Assembly (NCBI RefSeq): GCF_900128995.1
Contig: NZ_FQUE01000004.1
Span: 1 to 64,000, forward strand
Origin: Loktanella atrilutea
GTDB lineage: Bacteria > Pseudomonadota > Alphaproteobacteria > Rhodobacterales > Rhodobacteraceae
DNA: 64,000 nt
Direction of reading: 5' to 3'
Part shown: one piece after another, positions 33,194 through 42,000 of the stretch
Layout: the number at the start of each line of letters is the position of its first letter
Numbering within the stretch: position 1 is the first letter of the stretch
Notes under the pieces: generated by a model
Database searches by the model: none
Told to the model about the DNA's origin: nothing
What the model saw: only the letters and a program-made list of their open reading frames with translations
Translations under genes and position numbers: made by a program

Positions 33194-34201
33194 CTAGATG
33201 TTGCGCAGAAAGGCGATGAGGTCTGCCTCGCCCTGACGCAGCCCGGCCTGCGACGATCTGGCTTTCATGCTTTTCAGCATCGTCGCCCTGTCATCGTCGT
33301 CGACTTCTGCAAGAGCGATGACGGCCGGGTGGACATAGCTGTTGCGCGCGACCGTCGGCGTGTTGTGCAGCACGCCCGACGCCGCATCGGCCATGGCCTT
33401 GACCGTCAGGTGGCTGCCGGATTGCGCCACGCCAAAGGCGGCCAAGGTTCCGTTCCACGTCCGGATCGTCTTGGCGGTAATGTCGGGGCCGCAGATTTCG
33501 TGCAGCGTTTCGTTGATCTGCTCCGACCGCACCGCATGGGCACGACCCGCCTCGTCCAGCCACGTGATGATCTCTGCCCCCGGCAGATCCTGACAGGCCT
33601 CCAGCACGGCCGAGAGGCGCGGTGCGTAGAAATCCTTCTCGATTTGCGCACCGCCCTTGCCGACATAGGCCAGCCGCACGCGCCCGTCGGCAAAATCGCC
33701 GTGTTCGTTCAGCATCGTCGTCGCGCCGTAGCTGCCGTTCTCTTCGGTATAGCAGCTGTGCCCGACGCGCAGCGACGCGCGGTCGATCAGCGCCAGGGTC
33801 GCCGCAACCGCCGTATCGCGCTCGCCGATCGGGTTGCGCAGGTGACTACCGATCCACCGGCGCAGCTGCGGCAGGCTTTCGGCAAAGCTTGCCAGTTTCT
33901 CGAACTTCAGCTGCGAATGATGCTCTGTCCAGTCGGCGTGATAGCGATATTGCTTGCGCGCCCGGTCATCGAGTCCCGTGGCCTGCAGGTGACCGCGCAG
34001 CAGCGGCGAGATCCAGACATTCTCGTAGGCGGGCGGCACGGCGATGGCGGCGATCCTGTCGCGCTCGGCCACGTCGTCGATCCGCGTGCCGTCGGCCGCC
34101 GTGTAGCTGAAGCCACGACCGGCCCGACGCCGGGTGATCCCCGGTTCGCTGTCGGGATAATAGACCAGCTTGGCCGCCTTCGCGATGTCCGCGCAGGCCA
34201 T
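33194..34201 (-). CDS. Type IB DNA topoisomerase (poxvirus-like)
   Basis: A 335-residue enzyme that relaxes supercoils through a 3'-phosphotyrosyl bond. N-terminal domain (GRGFSYTAADGTRI, then PPAYENVWISPLLRGHLQAT), catalytic domain with RIAL-like YRYHADW, LALIDRASLRVGH, YVGKGG, and catalytic Tyr in NTPTVARNSYVHPAV. Bacterial versions often belong to stress or stationary-phase regulons. The ATG directly abuts the DUF2945 stop (TGAATG), so both share a transcript from an EcfG-like promoter. Confidence 0.92.
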   Translation of the reverse strand: MACADIAKAAKLVYYPDSEPGITRRRAGRGFSYTAADGTRIDDVAERDRIAAIAVPPAYENVWISPLLRGHLQATGLDDRARKQYRYHADWTEHHSQLKFEKLASFAESLPQLRRWIGSHLRNPIGERDTAVAATLALIDRASLRVGHSCYTEENGSYGATTMLNEHGDFADGRVRLAYVGKGGAQIEKDFYAPRLSAVLEACQDLPGAEIITWLDEAGRAHAVRSEQINETLHEICGPDITAKTIRTWNGTLAAFGVAQSGSHLTVKAMADAASGVLHNTPTVARNSYVHPAVIALAEVDDDDRATMLKSMKARSSQAGLRQGEADLIAFLRNI

Positions 34202-34417
34202 TCAGGCGGACTCGATCTCTGTCACGGACTTCAGCACTTCGTCACCGTCCTCCTGACGGATGCGAAAGGCCGGCTCATCCTCGCTGGCATTGCGGGTCAC
34301 TTCGTTCCCCTTGATTTTCAAAGTGGTCTTGCGGGTATATCGCATGACGATCTCACCCTTCGCGGACCCGCTGCCCCAAGTCCACTTGACGGTATCACCC
34401 TCGCTGAAATCGCTCAT
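34202..34417 (-). CDS. DUF2945 (TUDOR-like) small protein
   Basis: A 71-residue protein: FSEGDTVKWTWGSGSAKGEI, then RYTRKTTLKIKGNEVTRNAS and a short acidic end, the DUF2945/hypervirulence-associated TUDOR-like family. The function is unknown; members are frequent in stress-induced operons. GGGAGAG precedes the ATG. An EcfG-like promoter lies 29 bases upstream. Confidence 0.85.
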   Translation of the reverse strand: MSDFSEGDTVKWTWGSGSAKGEIVMRYTRKTTLKIKGNEVTRNASEDEPAFRIRQEDGDEVLKSVTEIESA

Positions 34418-34862
34418 CTGTACTCTCCCATCGTTCTGACTGGATAACTGCGATCACGCGCGGCGGTTCCAATGGCACCGGTCGAGGGCTTTCTGGTATG
34501 GGCGGGGAGGGGGGACTGGCCGGTCAAGGCGCCGAGGGAACAACACCGACCGGCCAATCACGCAAGACACGGGGACAGTGTCTTTCTGCCCACCCAACCC
34601 GCAACGCCCGAATCGGTTCCGTCCAAAACAGTCGAAATGTGGTCGTCATCAAAAAGGCGATTGGTCGCGCCCTGCATTCCCGTGTGGACACGGCAGGCGG
34701 AAATTCTGAATATGGGTCAAGTCATGGCCACGGCCGCAATGATCAGGACGGGGGACAGATGACGCAACGGGCGAAAGCAGCCGGCCGGCCAAGGAGCCGG
34801 GGCATTCCGCAAGGTCAGGCAACACGCGGCATGCAGGCCGTCCAACGGCTGGCCTGACCCGC
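34418..34862. other. 445-base intergenic region with two hairpins
   Basis: Between divergent DUF2945 and DUF2254 genes. Besides the EcfG-like promoter it holds an inverted repeat TGGCCGGTC / GACCGGCCA (34516-34524 and 34547-34555) and a terminator-like hairpin AAGACAC / GTGTCTT followed by TCT (34563-34583). Open frames here have unlikely composition and were not called. A small RNA is possible but unproven. Confidence 0.4.
34446..34470 (-). promoter_or_regulatory. EcfG-like promoter of DUF2945-topoisomerase IB
   Basis: On the minus strand, GGAAC (34470-34466), 16 bases, AGTT (34449-34446). One base differs from the CGTT -10. Expected transcription start about 20 bases before the DUF2945 ATG. 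Confidence 0.5.
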
Positions 34863-36119
34863 ATGGCTTTGTTCGGTTCGCGCGCTCTGCTGCGAAAGAT
34901 CATCGAGGAGACGCGGTCGAGCTACTGGTTCTGGCCTTCGACGCTGGTCGTCGGCGGTCTGCTCTTGGGCCGTGGTGCCATCGCCCTCGACCTGCATCCG
35001 GATCTTCTGCCCTTCAATCTGCCGGACCGGCTGACGGCAATCGACCCCAGCAGCGCAAGCAACACGCTCTCGACGCTGGCCAATGCCGTGATCGGTGTCG
35101 CGGGGGTCATGTTCTCGATGACGCTGGTCGCCGTGTCCTTCGCGGCCGATACCTTCGGACCGCGCCTGATCGGCAACTTCATGCGGGACCGCGGCACCCA
35201 GATCAGCTTTGGCCTGTTGCTGGGAACGTTCGTCTTCAACGTCATCGTGCTGCGGGCCGTGCACGACGGCGACCCCGCCTTCGTGCCTTACATCGGGCTG
35301 GCCGCGGCGATGGGGCTGACGTTGATGTCGGTCTTTACGATCATCTACTACATCCACCACGTGCCAGAGACGATCAACGTTTCGAACATCGCTTCCGACC
35401 TGGGTCACAAGTTCAGCGCAAGCATCCGCAAGCTGATCGACGCGCGATCGAATCACACGGCAGAAGAGGTGACGGTGCCGGAGGGGACCGAACCGCGCCC
35501 CATCCGGCTGCAGACCACGGGTTATCTTCAGCAACTGGACAGGCAGGCCCTTTTCGACAGCGCCACGGCCAATGATTGGGTCATCACTGTGCGCGCGGAT
35601 CCGGGGGATTTCGTCACACCCCACATGGTCGTGATGGAAGTCGCATCCGATACCGATCTGACAGACAAGCAGATCGAGACCCTGCGCGACGCCTTCGCCA
35701 CCGGCAATGCCCGGACAGAGGCGCAGTCCACGACCTTCATCGCCGACGAGTTGGTCGAGATGATCGCGCGTGCGTTGTCCCCGGGCTTCAACGATCCCTT
35801 CACGGCGATGAACTGTCTGAATTGGCTGCATGCGGGACTGCTGGATGCCCTGCTCTACAACGGCGGACTGACTCCGCACGAAACGCAGCGCGTCCGGTTT
35901 CAGCATCTCGATTTCCCGACGCTCTTCCGGTCCAGCTTCGTCGCCGCGGCACCCTATACCATGACCGACAAGATGTGCCGCGAACGCCACCTGACCTTGA
36001 CGCAGGATCTTCTGGATCGTGCGGCCGGCGATTGCCGCGACGCCATCGCGGCGCTGGTTCCGGTCCTGACCGCGCCGCACCAGCCGATCAAGCTCAGGGG
36101 CTCGTTGGACGCCGTCTGA
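34863..36119 (+). CDS. DUF2254 membrane protein
   Basis: A 418-residue protein with four hydrophobic segments near the N-terminus (FWPSTLVVGGLLLGR; LANAVIGVAGVMFSMTLVAV; ISFGLLLGTFVFNVIVL; YIGLAAAMGLTLMSVFTIIY) and a soluble C-terminal half with RALSPGFNDPFTAMNCLNWL, the conserved DUF2254 signature. The function is unknown; members are inner-membrane proteins. The first ATG is used; no strong ribosome site is evident. Confidence 0.85.
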   Translation: MALFGSRALLRKIIEETRSSYWFWPSTLVVGGLLLGRGAIALDLHPDLLPFNLPDRLTAIDPSSASNTLSTLANAVIGVAGVMFSMTLVAVSFAADTFGPRLIGNFMRDRGTQISFGLLLGTFVFNVIVLRAVHDGDPAFVPYIGLAAAMGLTLMSVFTIIYYIHHVPETINVSNIASDLGHKFSASIRKLIDARSNHTAEEVTVPEGTEPRPIRLQTTGYLQQLDRQALFDSATANDWVITVRADPGDFVTPHMVVMEVASDTDLTDKQIETLRDAFATGNARTEAQSTTFIADELVEMIARALSPGFNDPFTAMNCLNWLHAGLLDALLYNGGLTPHETQRVRFQHLDFPTLFRSSFVAAAPYTMTDKMCRERHLTLTQDLLDRAAGDCRDAIAALVPVLTAPHQPIKLRGSLDAV

Positions 36120-36175
36120 TCGTCTCCTGCCAGTCAGACTGATTTACTTGCGGCCGGGGGGTATGTCGCAATACG

Positions 36176-36952
36176 TCAGGCCGCAGCGGGCAGGGGCACA
36201 TGGGCCTTGCCACACAAGCGTTCCATCAAAGGCTCGCTCAGGTAGAAGCCCTGAATATGGGCGACGCCCAGATGGCGCAACGCATCGAATTCGACCTGAC
36301 TTTCCACCCCTTCGGCAATGACAAGAAGTCCCAGACCGGCGCACAGACCAGCGATGGATCGGACGGTCCGCTGGCGTTCGGCATCGCTGTCGATCCGATG
36401 GATCAACGTCCTGTCCAGCTTGATCATGTCGGTCTGCCTGTCGCACAGGGCACCCAGACCGGCAAAGCCGCTGCTGAAATTGTCGATTGCGGTCAGGAAG
36501 CCGTGCCTGCGATAACCCGTCATGACCGCCCGCAGGTGCTGCGGATCGCGCAGATAGTGCCTTTCGTCGAACTCGAAGATCAGGCGCGCCGGATCCAGTC
36601 CATAGTGGTCCGCGGCGATCAGGGTCGCGCGGATGCAGGTGTCCGGGTCCATCACCACGTCCGGCATGCAGTTCAGGCTCAGCCGGGAGTCGAGACCCAG
36701 TGCCGCCGCCATCGCGATGGCCTTGATCCGGCATTTGCGGTCGAAGCTGTAGCGCGTCCGGCGATGGACGTGACGCATGACCTCGGCGGCGGGACCACCC
36801 GCTGGGCTGCGCACCAAAGCCTCGTGCGCAAAGACCTGTCCCGTGGCAATGTCGAAGATCGGCTGGAATGCCATGGTGAACCCGCCGACATAGGGCCGCC
36901 AAGCTGGCTGAAGGCTGTCGCCGGTAAAGACGATCTGCGGACGGTGGGGCAT
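36176..36952 (-). CDS. EAL-domain protein, catalytic motif altered
   Basis: A 258-residue single EAL domain (cyclic-di-GMP phosphodiesterase family) with no GGDEF or sensor domain. EALVRSP, LSLNCMP, LIFEFDER, MIKLDRTLI, IAEGVES and IQGFYLSEP match conserved stations. The metal-binding DDFGTG is DNFSSG, so the second Asp is Asn. AAGGA seven bases before the ATG at 36952 supports this start; the frame continues upstream. Either an unusual enzyme or a c-di-GMP receptor. Confidence 0.82.
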   Translation of the reverse strand: MPHRPQIVFTGDSLQPAWRPYVGGFTMAFQPIFDIATGQVFAHEALVRSPAGGPAAEVMRHVHRRTRYSFDRKCRIKAIAMAAALGLDSRLSLNCMPDVVMDPDTCIRATLIAADHYGLDPARLIFEFDERHYLRDPQHLRAVMTGYRRHGFLTAIDNFSSGFAGLGALCDRQTDMIKLDRTLIHRIDSDAERQRTVRSIAGLCAGLGLLVIAEGVESQVEFDALRHLGVAHIQGFYLSEPLMERLCGKAHVPLPAAA

Positions 36953-37032
36953 GACGATTCCTTCGCTGGCCAATACGTCAAGACTGGCCGGGAAAGATTG
37001 CCGTTTCGTAAAATGCAAACCCGTCAACGCGA

Positions 37033-37060
37033 AACCCCCGCCTGTTGCCAGACGGGGGTT
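37033..37060 (-). terminator. Terminator of rpsU
   Basis: On the minus strand, a 12-bp stem AACCCCCGTCTG / CAGGCGGGGGTT with loop GCAA, ending in TTT. It lies 28 bases beyond the rpsU stop. Confidence 0.8.
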
Positions 37061-37087
37061 CGACGTGTCGACTGGCGTCGGGCTGTC

Positions 37088-37294
37088 TTACAACAGACCT
37101 TCGCGCTGGGCCTTCTTGCGCGCCAGCTTGCGCTGACGGCGGATGGCTTCGGCTTTCTCGCGCGCCTTGCGGACGGAGGGCTTCTCGAAATGTTGCTTGA
37201 GCTTCATTTCGCGGAACACGCCTTCACGCTGAAGTTTTTTCTTCAGGGCACGCAACGCCTGATCGACGTTGTTATCACGAACACTAACCTGCAT
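37088..37294 (-). CDS. rpsU: 30S ribosomal protein S21
   Basis: A 68-residue highly basic protein: [20 protein letters not shown], then [18 protein letters not shown], the S21 signature, and a Lys/Arg-rich end ([17 protein letters not shown]). S21 binds the 30S platform and assists initiation. Single gene with its own promoter and terminator. Confidence 0.97.
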   Translation of the reverse strand: MQVSVRDNNVDQALRALKKKLQREGVFREMKLKQHFEKPSVRKAREKAEAIRRQRKLARKKAQREGLL

Positions 37295-37347
37295 GTGGTT
37301 TTCACCACCTCTCTAAGTTGGATTTGCAATAATTCGCAGGAAGTGGG

Positions 37348-37376
37348 CACATAGCAGCGCCGCACTAGTTTGTCCA
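37348..37376 (-). promoter_or_regulatory. Sigma70-type promoter of rpsU
   Basis: On the minus strand, TGGACA (37376-37371), 17-base spacer, TATGTG (37353-37348). Expected start near 37341, giving a leader of about 45 bases. Confidence 0.5.
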
Positions 37377-37399
37377 GTGACCCGAACGAAGGACCGCAC

Positions 37400-38104
37400 A
37401 TGCCGATTACAGCCCCCGATCCCGCCAAGCTGGACCTGTTGCAGGCCGCCCTGCCGAACGTGGCCTTCGACGGCTGGTCTCCTGCGACCTTCAAGGCCGC
37501 CATCGAAGCGACCGGGATCGACCCGGCCCGCGCCCGGGCCTTGTGCCCGCGCGGGGCCGTCGATCTGGCCGCTTTGTTCCACACCGAAGGCGACCGCGCG
37601 ATGGTGGAAGCCATGAAAGGCGAATCGCGCGGCAGCCGGCGGTACAGCGAATGGGTCGCCCACGCGCTGCGCGTCCGTCTCGACGTGGTCGAGGACAAGG
37701 AGGCGGTGCGCCGCGGCACATCCCTCTTCGCCCTGCCGCATCTGGCCGGCGACGGCGCCCGGCTGCTCTGGGGGACGGCGGATGCGATCTGGACGGCGCT
37801 GGGCGACACTTCTGACGACGTGAACTGGTATACCAAGCGCGCCACCTTGTCGGGCGTCTGGGGGGCGGTCGTGCTGTTCTGGCTGGGCGACTTGTCGGAC
37901 GGCCATGTGGAAACCGATGCCTTCATCGACCGGCGCATTGCCGACGTCATGCGGATCGAGAAGCTGAAGGCGCAGGTCAACGCCAACCCGATGCTGCGCC
38001 CGCTGACCGGCCCGCTGGGCCGCCTGATGGGCGCCGTGAAGGCGCCGCGAACAGGTGCCGACCCGCGGGTGCCGGGGATGTGGCGGATGGGAGCCGACCG
38101 ATGA
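37400..38104 (+). CDS. coq9: COQ9 family protein
   Basis: A 234-residue protein of the COQ9 family, an ubiquinone biosynthesis factor that binds lipid and presents intermediates to hydroxylases. AFDGWSPATFKAAIEATGID at the N-terminus and the C-terminal region (DDVNWYTKRATLSGVWGAVV) are typical. GAAGGA six bases before the ATG decides the start; an in-frame start 30 bases upstream lacks one. It overlaps the quinone reductase gene by four bases. Confidence 0.9.
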   Translation: MPITAPDPAKLDLLQAALPNVAFDGWSPATFKAAIEATGIDPARARALCPRGAVDLAALFHTEGDRAMVEAMKGESRGSRRYSEWVAHALRVRLDVVEDKEAVRRGTSLFALPHLAGDGARLLWGTADAIWTALGDTSDDVNWYTKRATLSGVWGAVVLFWLGDLSDGHVETDAFIDRRIADVMRIEKLKAQVNANPMLRPLTGPLGRLMGAVKAPRTGADPRVPGMWRMGADR

Positions 38105-39069
38105 AGGCCGTCGAGATCACCGCGCCGGGCGGCCCGGACGTCCTGCAGGTCTGTGCGCGCCCCGTGCCCGAGCCGGGTCCCGATCAGGTCGTCATCAAGG
38201 TCGCCTATGCCGGCGTGAACCGGCCCGATGCCCTCCAGCGCGCGGGCAACTACGCCCCGCCGAAATCGGCTTCCGACCTGCCGGGGCTGGAATGTGCCGG
38301 CACCGTGCATGCGGTCGGTCCCAATGTCACGGATCTCGCGGTGGGCGATGCGGTCTGCGCGCTGCTGCCCGGCGGCGGCTACGCCGAATATGTCGCAACG
38401 CCCGCGGCCCATTGCCTGCCCGTCCCCGACGGCATGGACATGAAGCAGGCAGCGTGCCTGCCGGAAACCTACTTCACGGTCTGGTCCAACCTCTTCATGC
38501 GCGGCGGCCTGAAAGCCGGAGAGCGGTTTCTTGTCCACGGCGGGTCGAGCGGGATCGGCACGACGGCGATCCAGCTGGCGCGGGTCATGGGCGCCCGCGT
38601 CTTCACGACAGCGGGTTCCGAAGACAAGCTGGCAGTCTGCCGCGACCTCGGGGCGGAGATGGCCATCAACTACAAGGAAGAGGATTTCGTCGCGGTCGTG
38701 AAGGCCGAGGGCGGCGCTGACCTGATCCTCGACATGGTCGGGGGCAGCTATATCCAGCGCAACATCGACACGCTGGCCGACGACGGGCGGCTGGTGCAGA
38801 TCGCCTTCCTGCAGGGCATGAAGGCAGAGCTGAACATGGTCCAGATGATGACCCGGCGGCTGACGCTGACCGGCAGCACACTGCGCCCGCAGACCGATCT
38901 GGCCAAGGCGCGGATCGCGGCGCAATTGCGTGAACACGTTTGGCCGCTGCTCTCTGCCGGGCGTGTCGGGCCGGTGATGGACCGGGAATTCCCGCTTGAG
39001 GATGCAGCAGGTGCCCATGCCCGGATGGAAGCGGGGGATCACATCGGCAAGATCGTCCTGAAGGTCTGA
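38101..39069 (+). CDS. NAD(P)H-quinone oxidoreductase (PIG3-type, MDR family)
   Basis: A 322-residue zinc-free medium-chain dehydrogenase. GroES-like N-terminus (AYAGVNRPDALQRAGNYAPP), LECAGTVHAVG, cofactor site FLVHGGSSGIGTTAIQLARV, and the end DHIGKIVLKV. Family members reduce quinones by one electron using NADPH. Co-translated with coq9, so a role in quinone metabolism is a reasonable guess, not proven. Confidence 0.88.
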   Translation: MKAVEITAPGGPDVLQVCARPVPEPGPDQVVIKVAYAGVNRPDALQRAGNYAPPKSASDLPGLECAGTVHAVGPNVTDLAVGDAVCALLPGGGYAEYVATPAAHCLPVPDGMDMKQAACLPETYFTVWSNLFMRGGLKAGERFLVHGGSSGIGTTAIQLARVMGARVFTTAGSEDKLAVCRDLGAEMAINYKEEDFVAVVKAEGGADLILDMVGGSYIQRNIDTLADDGRLVQIAFLQGMKAELNMVQMMTRRLTLTGSTLRPQTDLAKARIAAQLREHVWPLLSAGRVGPVMDREFPLEDAAGAHARMEAGDHIGKIVLKV

Positions 39070-39142
39070 CCGGGACGGCGGACGGCGCGCGTGGCGCGGC
39101 TGCGCCGCCCACGACGCCCCGCCCACCGTCCCCGGCGGCGGG

Positions 39143-39766
39143 TCACTGGCGGGGCGGAAAGCTCTTGTAGACCGGCAGGCGCCAGTGCCAGAGGATGCTG
39201 CCGGCCCGCAGGGCGAAGGTCGCCGCGGCGCAGCCCAGCAAGGCCAGCGGCAGGGCCCCCGTGACATGGATCAGCAGGATCGCCACCGTGCCGCCGCACA
39301 GGGCGCAGGTGACGTAGAGCTCGCCCTGCCGCAGCACGAGCGGTACCTCGTTGCAGACCACATCGCGCATCAGGCCGCCGAAGCAGCCCGTGGCGATTCC
39401 CATGATGACCACGATCGAATCGGGCATCCGCAGCGCGACGGCCGCGCCCACGCCGGAGGGAACGGCGACGCTGAGCGCCAGCGCGTCGAGCCATACGATG
39501 CCGCGGTAGCGGCTTTCCAGCAGGTGCGCCGTGAAGAAGACGATGATGGCGCCCGCCGCGGCCACGCCGATATAGACCGGGTTGGCGACCCAGAAGACTG
39601 TATCCCGGTTCAGGATCAGATCGCGCAGCGTGCCGCCACCCACGGCGGTCAGGGACGCGATGAAGATGAAGCCGATCAGGTCCAGCTGCGCACGGCTGGC
39701 GACCAGCGCGCCGGTCAGGGCGAAGACGAAGACGCTGGCGTAGTCGAGGGCGGCGAGAAGGGGCAT
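39143..39766 (-). CDS. Trimeric intracellular cation channel (TRIC/UPF0126) family protein
   Basis: A 207-residue membrane protein with seven helices and two UPF0126 halves: AVGGGTLRDLILNRD and the matching ATGCFGGLMRDVVCNEVPL. Prokaryotic TRIC channels conduct potassium and other monovalent cations. ATG at 39766. Same strand as rnhA upstream with a 23-base gap. Confidence 0.88.
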   Translation of the reverse strand: MPLLAALDYASVFVFALTGALVASRAQLDLIGFIFIASLTAVGGGTLRDLILNRDTVFWVANPVYIGVAAAGAIIVFFTAHLLESRYRGIVWLDALALSVAVPSGVGAAVALRMPDSIVVIMGIATGCFGGLMRDVVCNEVPLVLRQGELYVTCALCGGTVAILLIHVTGALPLALLGCAAATFALRAGSILWHWRLPVYKSFPPRQ

Positions 39767-39789
39767 CGGGCTTGGACCTTGCGCAAGGG

Positions 39790-40242
39790 TCAGGGTTTGA
39801 ACGGCGCCATGCCGGCGCGGGCGAGGGCATCGGCCCGCTCGTTCTCGGGGTGGCCCGCATGACCCTTCACCCAATGCCATGTCACGTCGTGGGACTGCGT
39901 GGCGGCATCGAGGCGCTTCCACAGGTCCTCGTTCTTGACGGGTTTGCCGGCGGCGGTCTTCCACCCCTTCTTCTTCCAGCCGTGGATCCAGCCGGTGATC
40001 CCGTCCTTCACGTAGGCGCTGTCGGTCACGATGGTGATGCGGCTGGGCTTCGTCAGGCTTTCGAGGGCCGAGATCGCGGCGAGCAGTTCCATCTGGTTGT
40101 TCGTCGTCAGCTTGGCTCCGCCCTTCAGTTCCTTCTCGCGCACGACGGCCCCGCCGTCGCGGGCGATCATCACGCAGCCCCACCCGCCGGGGCCCGGATT
40201 GCCGGAACAGGCACCGTCGGTATAGGCAAAGAGGTCAGGCAT
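39790..40242 (-). CDS. rnhA: Ribonuclease HI
   Basis: A 150-residue enzyme that cuts RNA in RNA-DNA hybrids. Acidic active site: Asp in [18 protein letters not shown], Glu in [15 protein letters not shown], Asp in [12 protein letters not shown], and the late Asp in [17 protein letters not shown] seven bases before ATG 40242 supports it over the in-frame ATG at 40260. Confidence 0.96.
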   Translation of the reverse strand: MPDLFAYTDGACSGNPGPGGWGCVMIARDGGAVVREKELKGGAKLTTNNQMELLAAISALESLTKPSRITIVTDSAYVKDGITGWIHGWKKKGWKTAAGKPVKNEDLWKRLDAATQSHDVTWHWVKGHAGHPENERADALARAGMAPFKP

Positions 40243-40327
40243 GGCAGTCTTTCCGGGCATGGATCATGGCGCGGTCATTGGCGCCCCGCAGGCCTCTTGT
40301 CCAGCCCCCCGCGGGCCAGATGGACGG

Positions 40328-40774
40328 TCAGGAAAACGCCAGCGGCAGCAGCGAGGCAACGACGACCGCGGTGAGCAGCAGGCGCAGCGACATCCACCAC
40401 CCCGGCGTCGCGCCCCGCTGCCAGAAATGCAGGTCCAGCAGCAGCAGGCCCAGAAAGCCGATGGTCAGGTTCATGGCCGCAGAGGTCGGTCCGCCACCCA
40501 CCATGAAAAACGCCCAGAGCGCCGGGATCACCGAGAAGGCATAGCCGCTCCACCCCTCGTCGCGGGTGGCGAAGCCCCAAAGGACACCTGCCATGAACGA
40601 CAGGATCACCGTGCCATACGACAGCTGCACGAAGGGCGCGGTGAACCGGCCGCCGAGCGTCAGCAGCGCCCAGTTGCCCAGGGCAGGGATCAGCAGGGTC
40701 GCAAGACCCCAGAGAAAGGGCAGAAGGCCGGCGAGGCCCAGCAACAGGGGCGCGCGGGGAATGGGTTTGAACAT
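40328..40774 (-). CDS. DUF3429 membrane protein
   Basis: A 148-residue protein with five hydrophobic helices (LLLGLAGLLPFLWGLATLLI; YGTVILSFMAGVLWGFATRD; AFSVIPALWAFFMVGGG; TIGFLGLLLLDLHFW; LLLTAVVVASLLPLAF). The sequence fits the DUF3429 family, whose function is unknown. Minus-strand run with rnhA and the TRIC gene. Confidence 0.8.
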   Translation of the reverse strand: MFKPIPRAPLLLGLAGLLPFLWGLATLLIPALGNWALLTLGGRFTAPFVQLSYGTVILSFMAGVLWGFATRDEGWSGYAFSVIPALWAFFMVGGGPTSAAMNLTIGFLGLLLLDLHFWQRGATPGWWMSLRLLLTAVVVASLLPLAFS

Positions 40775-40890
40775 CGAGGATCCCTGTCGGAAATATCGTC
40801 AGTCTGGCAGATTGCCGCGACGCGCGCCACCTCGCCCGATACCGTGGCACCCGGCGTCCTGACCGCAGGGGCCGGGACCGTCGCTTCGCC

Positions 40891-41841
40891 TCAGGCCGGT
40901 TCGCGCAGCACGCGCGGCACCTTGAACTCGACATTCTCGACGGCGGTCTCGACGTACTCCACGGTCATGTCGTAACGCGCACCGAAGGCCGCAATGACCT
41001 CGTCTATCAGCACCTCCGGCGCAGAGGCCCCCGCGGTGATGCCGACGGAGGCGATGCCATCCAGACTGCGCCAGTCGATGTCGCCGGCGCGCTGGACAAG
41101 CTGGCTGTAGGCGCAACCGGCCTTCGTCCCGACCTCGACCAGGCGTCTGGAGTTGCTGGAGTTCGGCGCACCGACCACAAGCATGGCGTCGCACTTCGGC
41201 GCCATCGCCTTCACCGCGTCCTGCCGGTTGGTGGTGGCGTAGCAGATGTCTTCCTTGTGCGGACCGATGATCGCGGGAAAACGCGCCTTCAGGGCGGCCA
41301 CGATATCGACCGTGTCGTCGACCGACAGCGTCGTCTGGGTGACGAAGGCCAGCCGCTCCGGGTCGCGGGGCGCGATCGTGGCCACATCGGCCACCGTCTC
41401 GACCAGAATCACCTCTCCCTCCGGCAACTGGCCCATGGTGCCGATGGTTTCCGGATGGCCGTCGTGGCCGATCATCACCATCTGCAGGCCGTTGTCGGCG
41501 TGGCGCTGCGCTTCGATGTGAACCTTGCTGACCAGCGGGCAGGTGGCATCGACATAGATCATCTGACGGCTTGCGGCCTTGGCCGGCACCGCCTTCGGCA
41601 CGCCGTGGGCAGAGAAGATCACGGGCCGGTCGTCGGGACATTCGTCCAGCGATTCCACGAAGACCGCGCCCTTGTCGCGCAGCCCGTCGACGACGAACTT
41701 GTTGTGCACGATCTCGTGCCGGACGAAGACCGGCGCACCCCATTTGTCCAGCGCCATCTCGACGATCTTGATGGCCCGATCCACGCCCGCGCAGAACCCG
41801 CGCGGCGCGGCCAGATAAAGGGTGAGGGGTGGCTTTGTCAT
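40891..41841 (-). CDS. ispH: 4-hydroxy-3-methylbut-2-enyl diphosphate reductase
   Basis: A 316-residue iron-sulphur enzyme, last step of the MEP isoprenoid pathway. Three conserved cysteines: GFCAGV (Cys17), [11 protein letters not shown], and the third within [10 protein letters not shown]. Also [15 protein letters not shown] and [20 protein letters not shown] precedes the ATG. Its place near folK and rnhA is common in this family (from general knowledge). Confidence 0.95.
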   Translation of the reverse strand: MTKPPLTLYLAAPRGFCAGVDRAIKIVEMALDKWGAPVFVRHEIVHNKFVVDGLRDKGAVFVESLDECPDDRPVIFSAHGVPKAVPAKAASRQMIYVDATCPLVSKVHIEAQRHADNGLQMVMIGHDGHPETIGTMGQLPEGEVILVETVADVATIAPRDPERLAFVTQTTLSVDDTVDIVAALKARFPAIIGPHKEDICYATTNRQDAVKAMAPKCDAMLVVGAPNSSNSRRLVEVGTKAGCAYSQLVQRAGDIDWRSLDGIASVGITAGASAPEVLIDEVIAAFGARYDMTVEYVETAVENVEFKVPRVLREPA

Positions 41842-42000
41842 CGGTCTCTCCGCCAGTGTCGCCTTCTAGGTAATGGCGTGGCGCAGGCGCGTAAAGGCGC
41901 CGGGCCGAGATTGCGGCGTCGGCGCATGACCGGTCAGAGGCTGTCTTGCGGCCCTGCGACGATCAGGGCCTGGCGTGTCGCGGTGCGACCTGGGGGGGCG

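Noticed and set aside
34472-34857. Open frames in the gap before DUF2254
   Set aside because: No ribosome site, Arg/Gly/Pro-rich composition expected by chance in this GC content, and they overlap hairpins.
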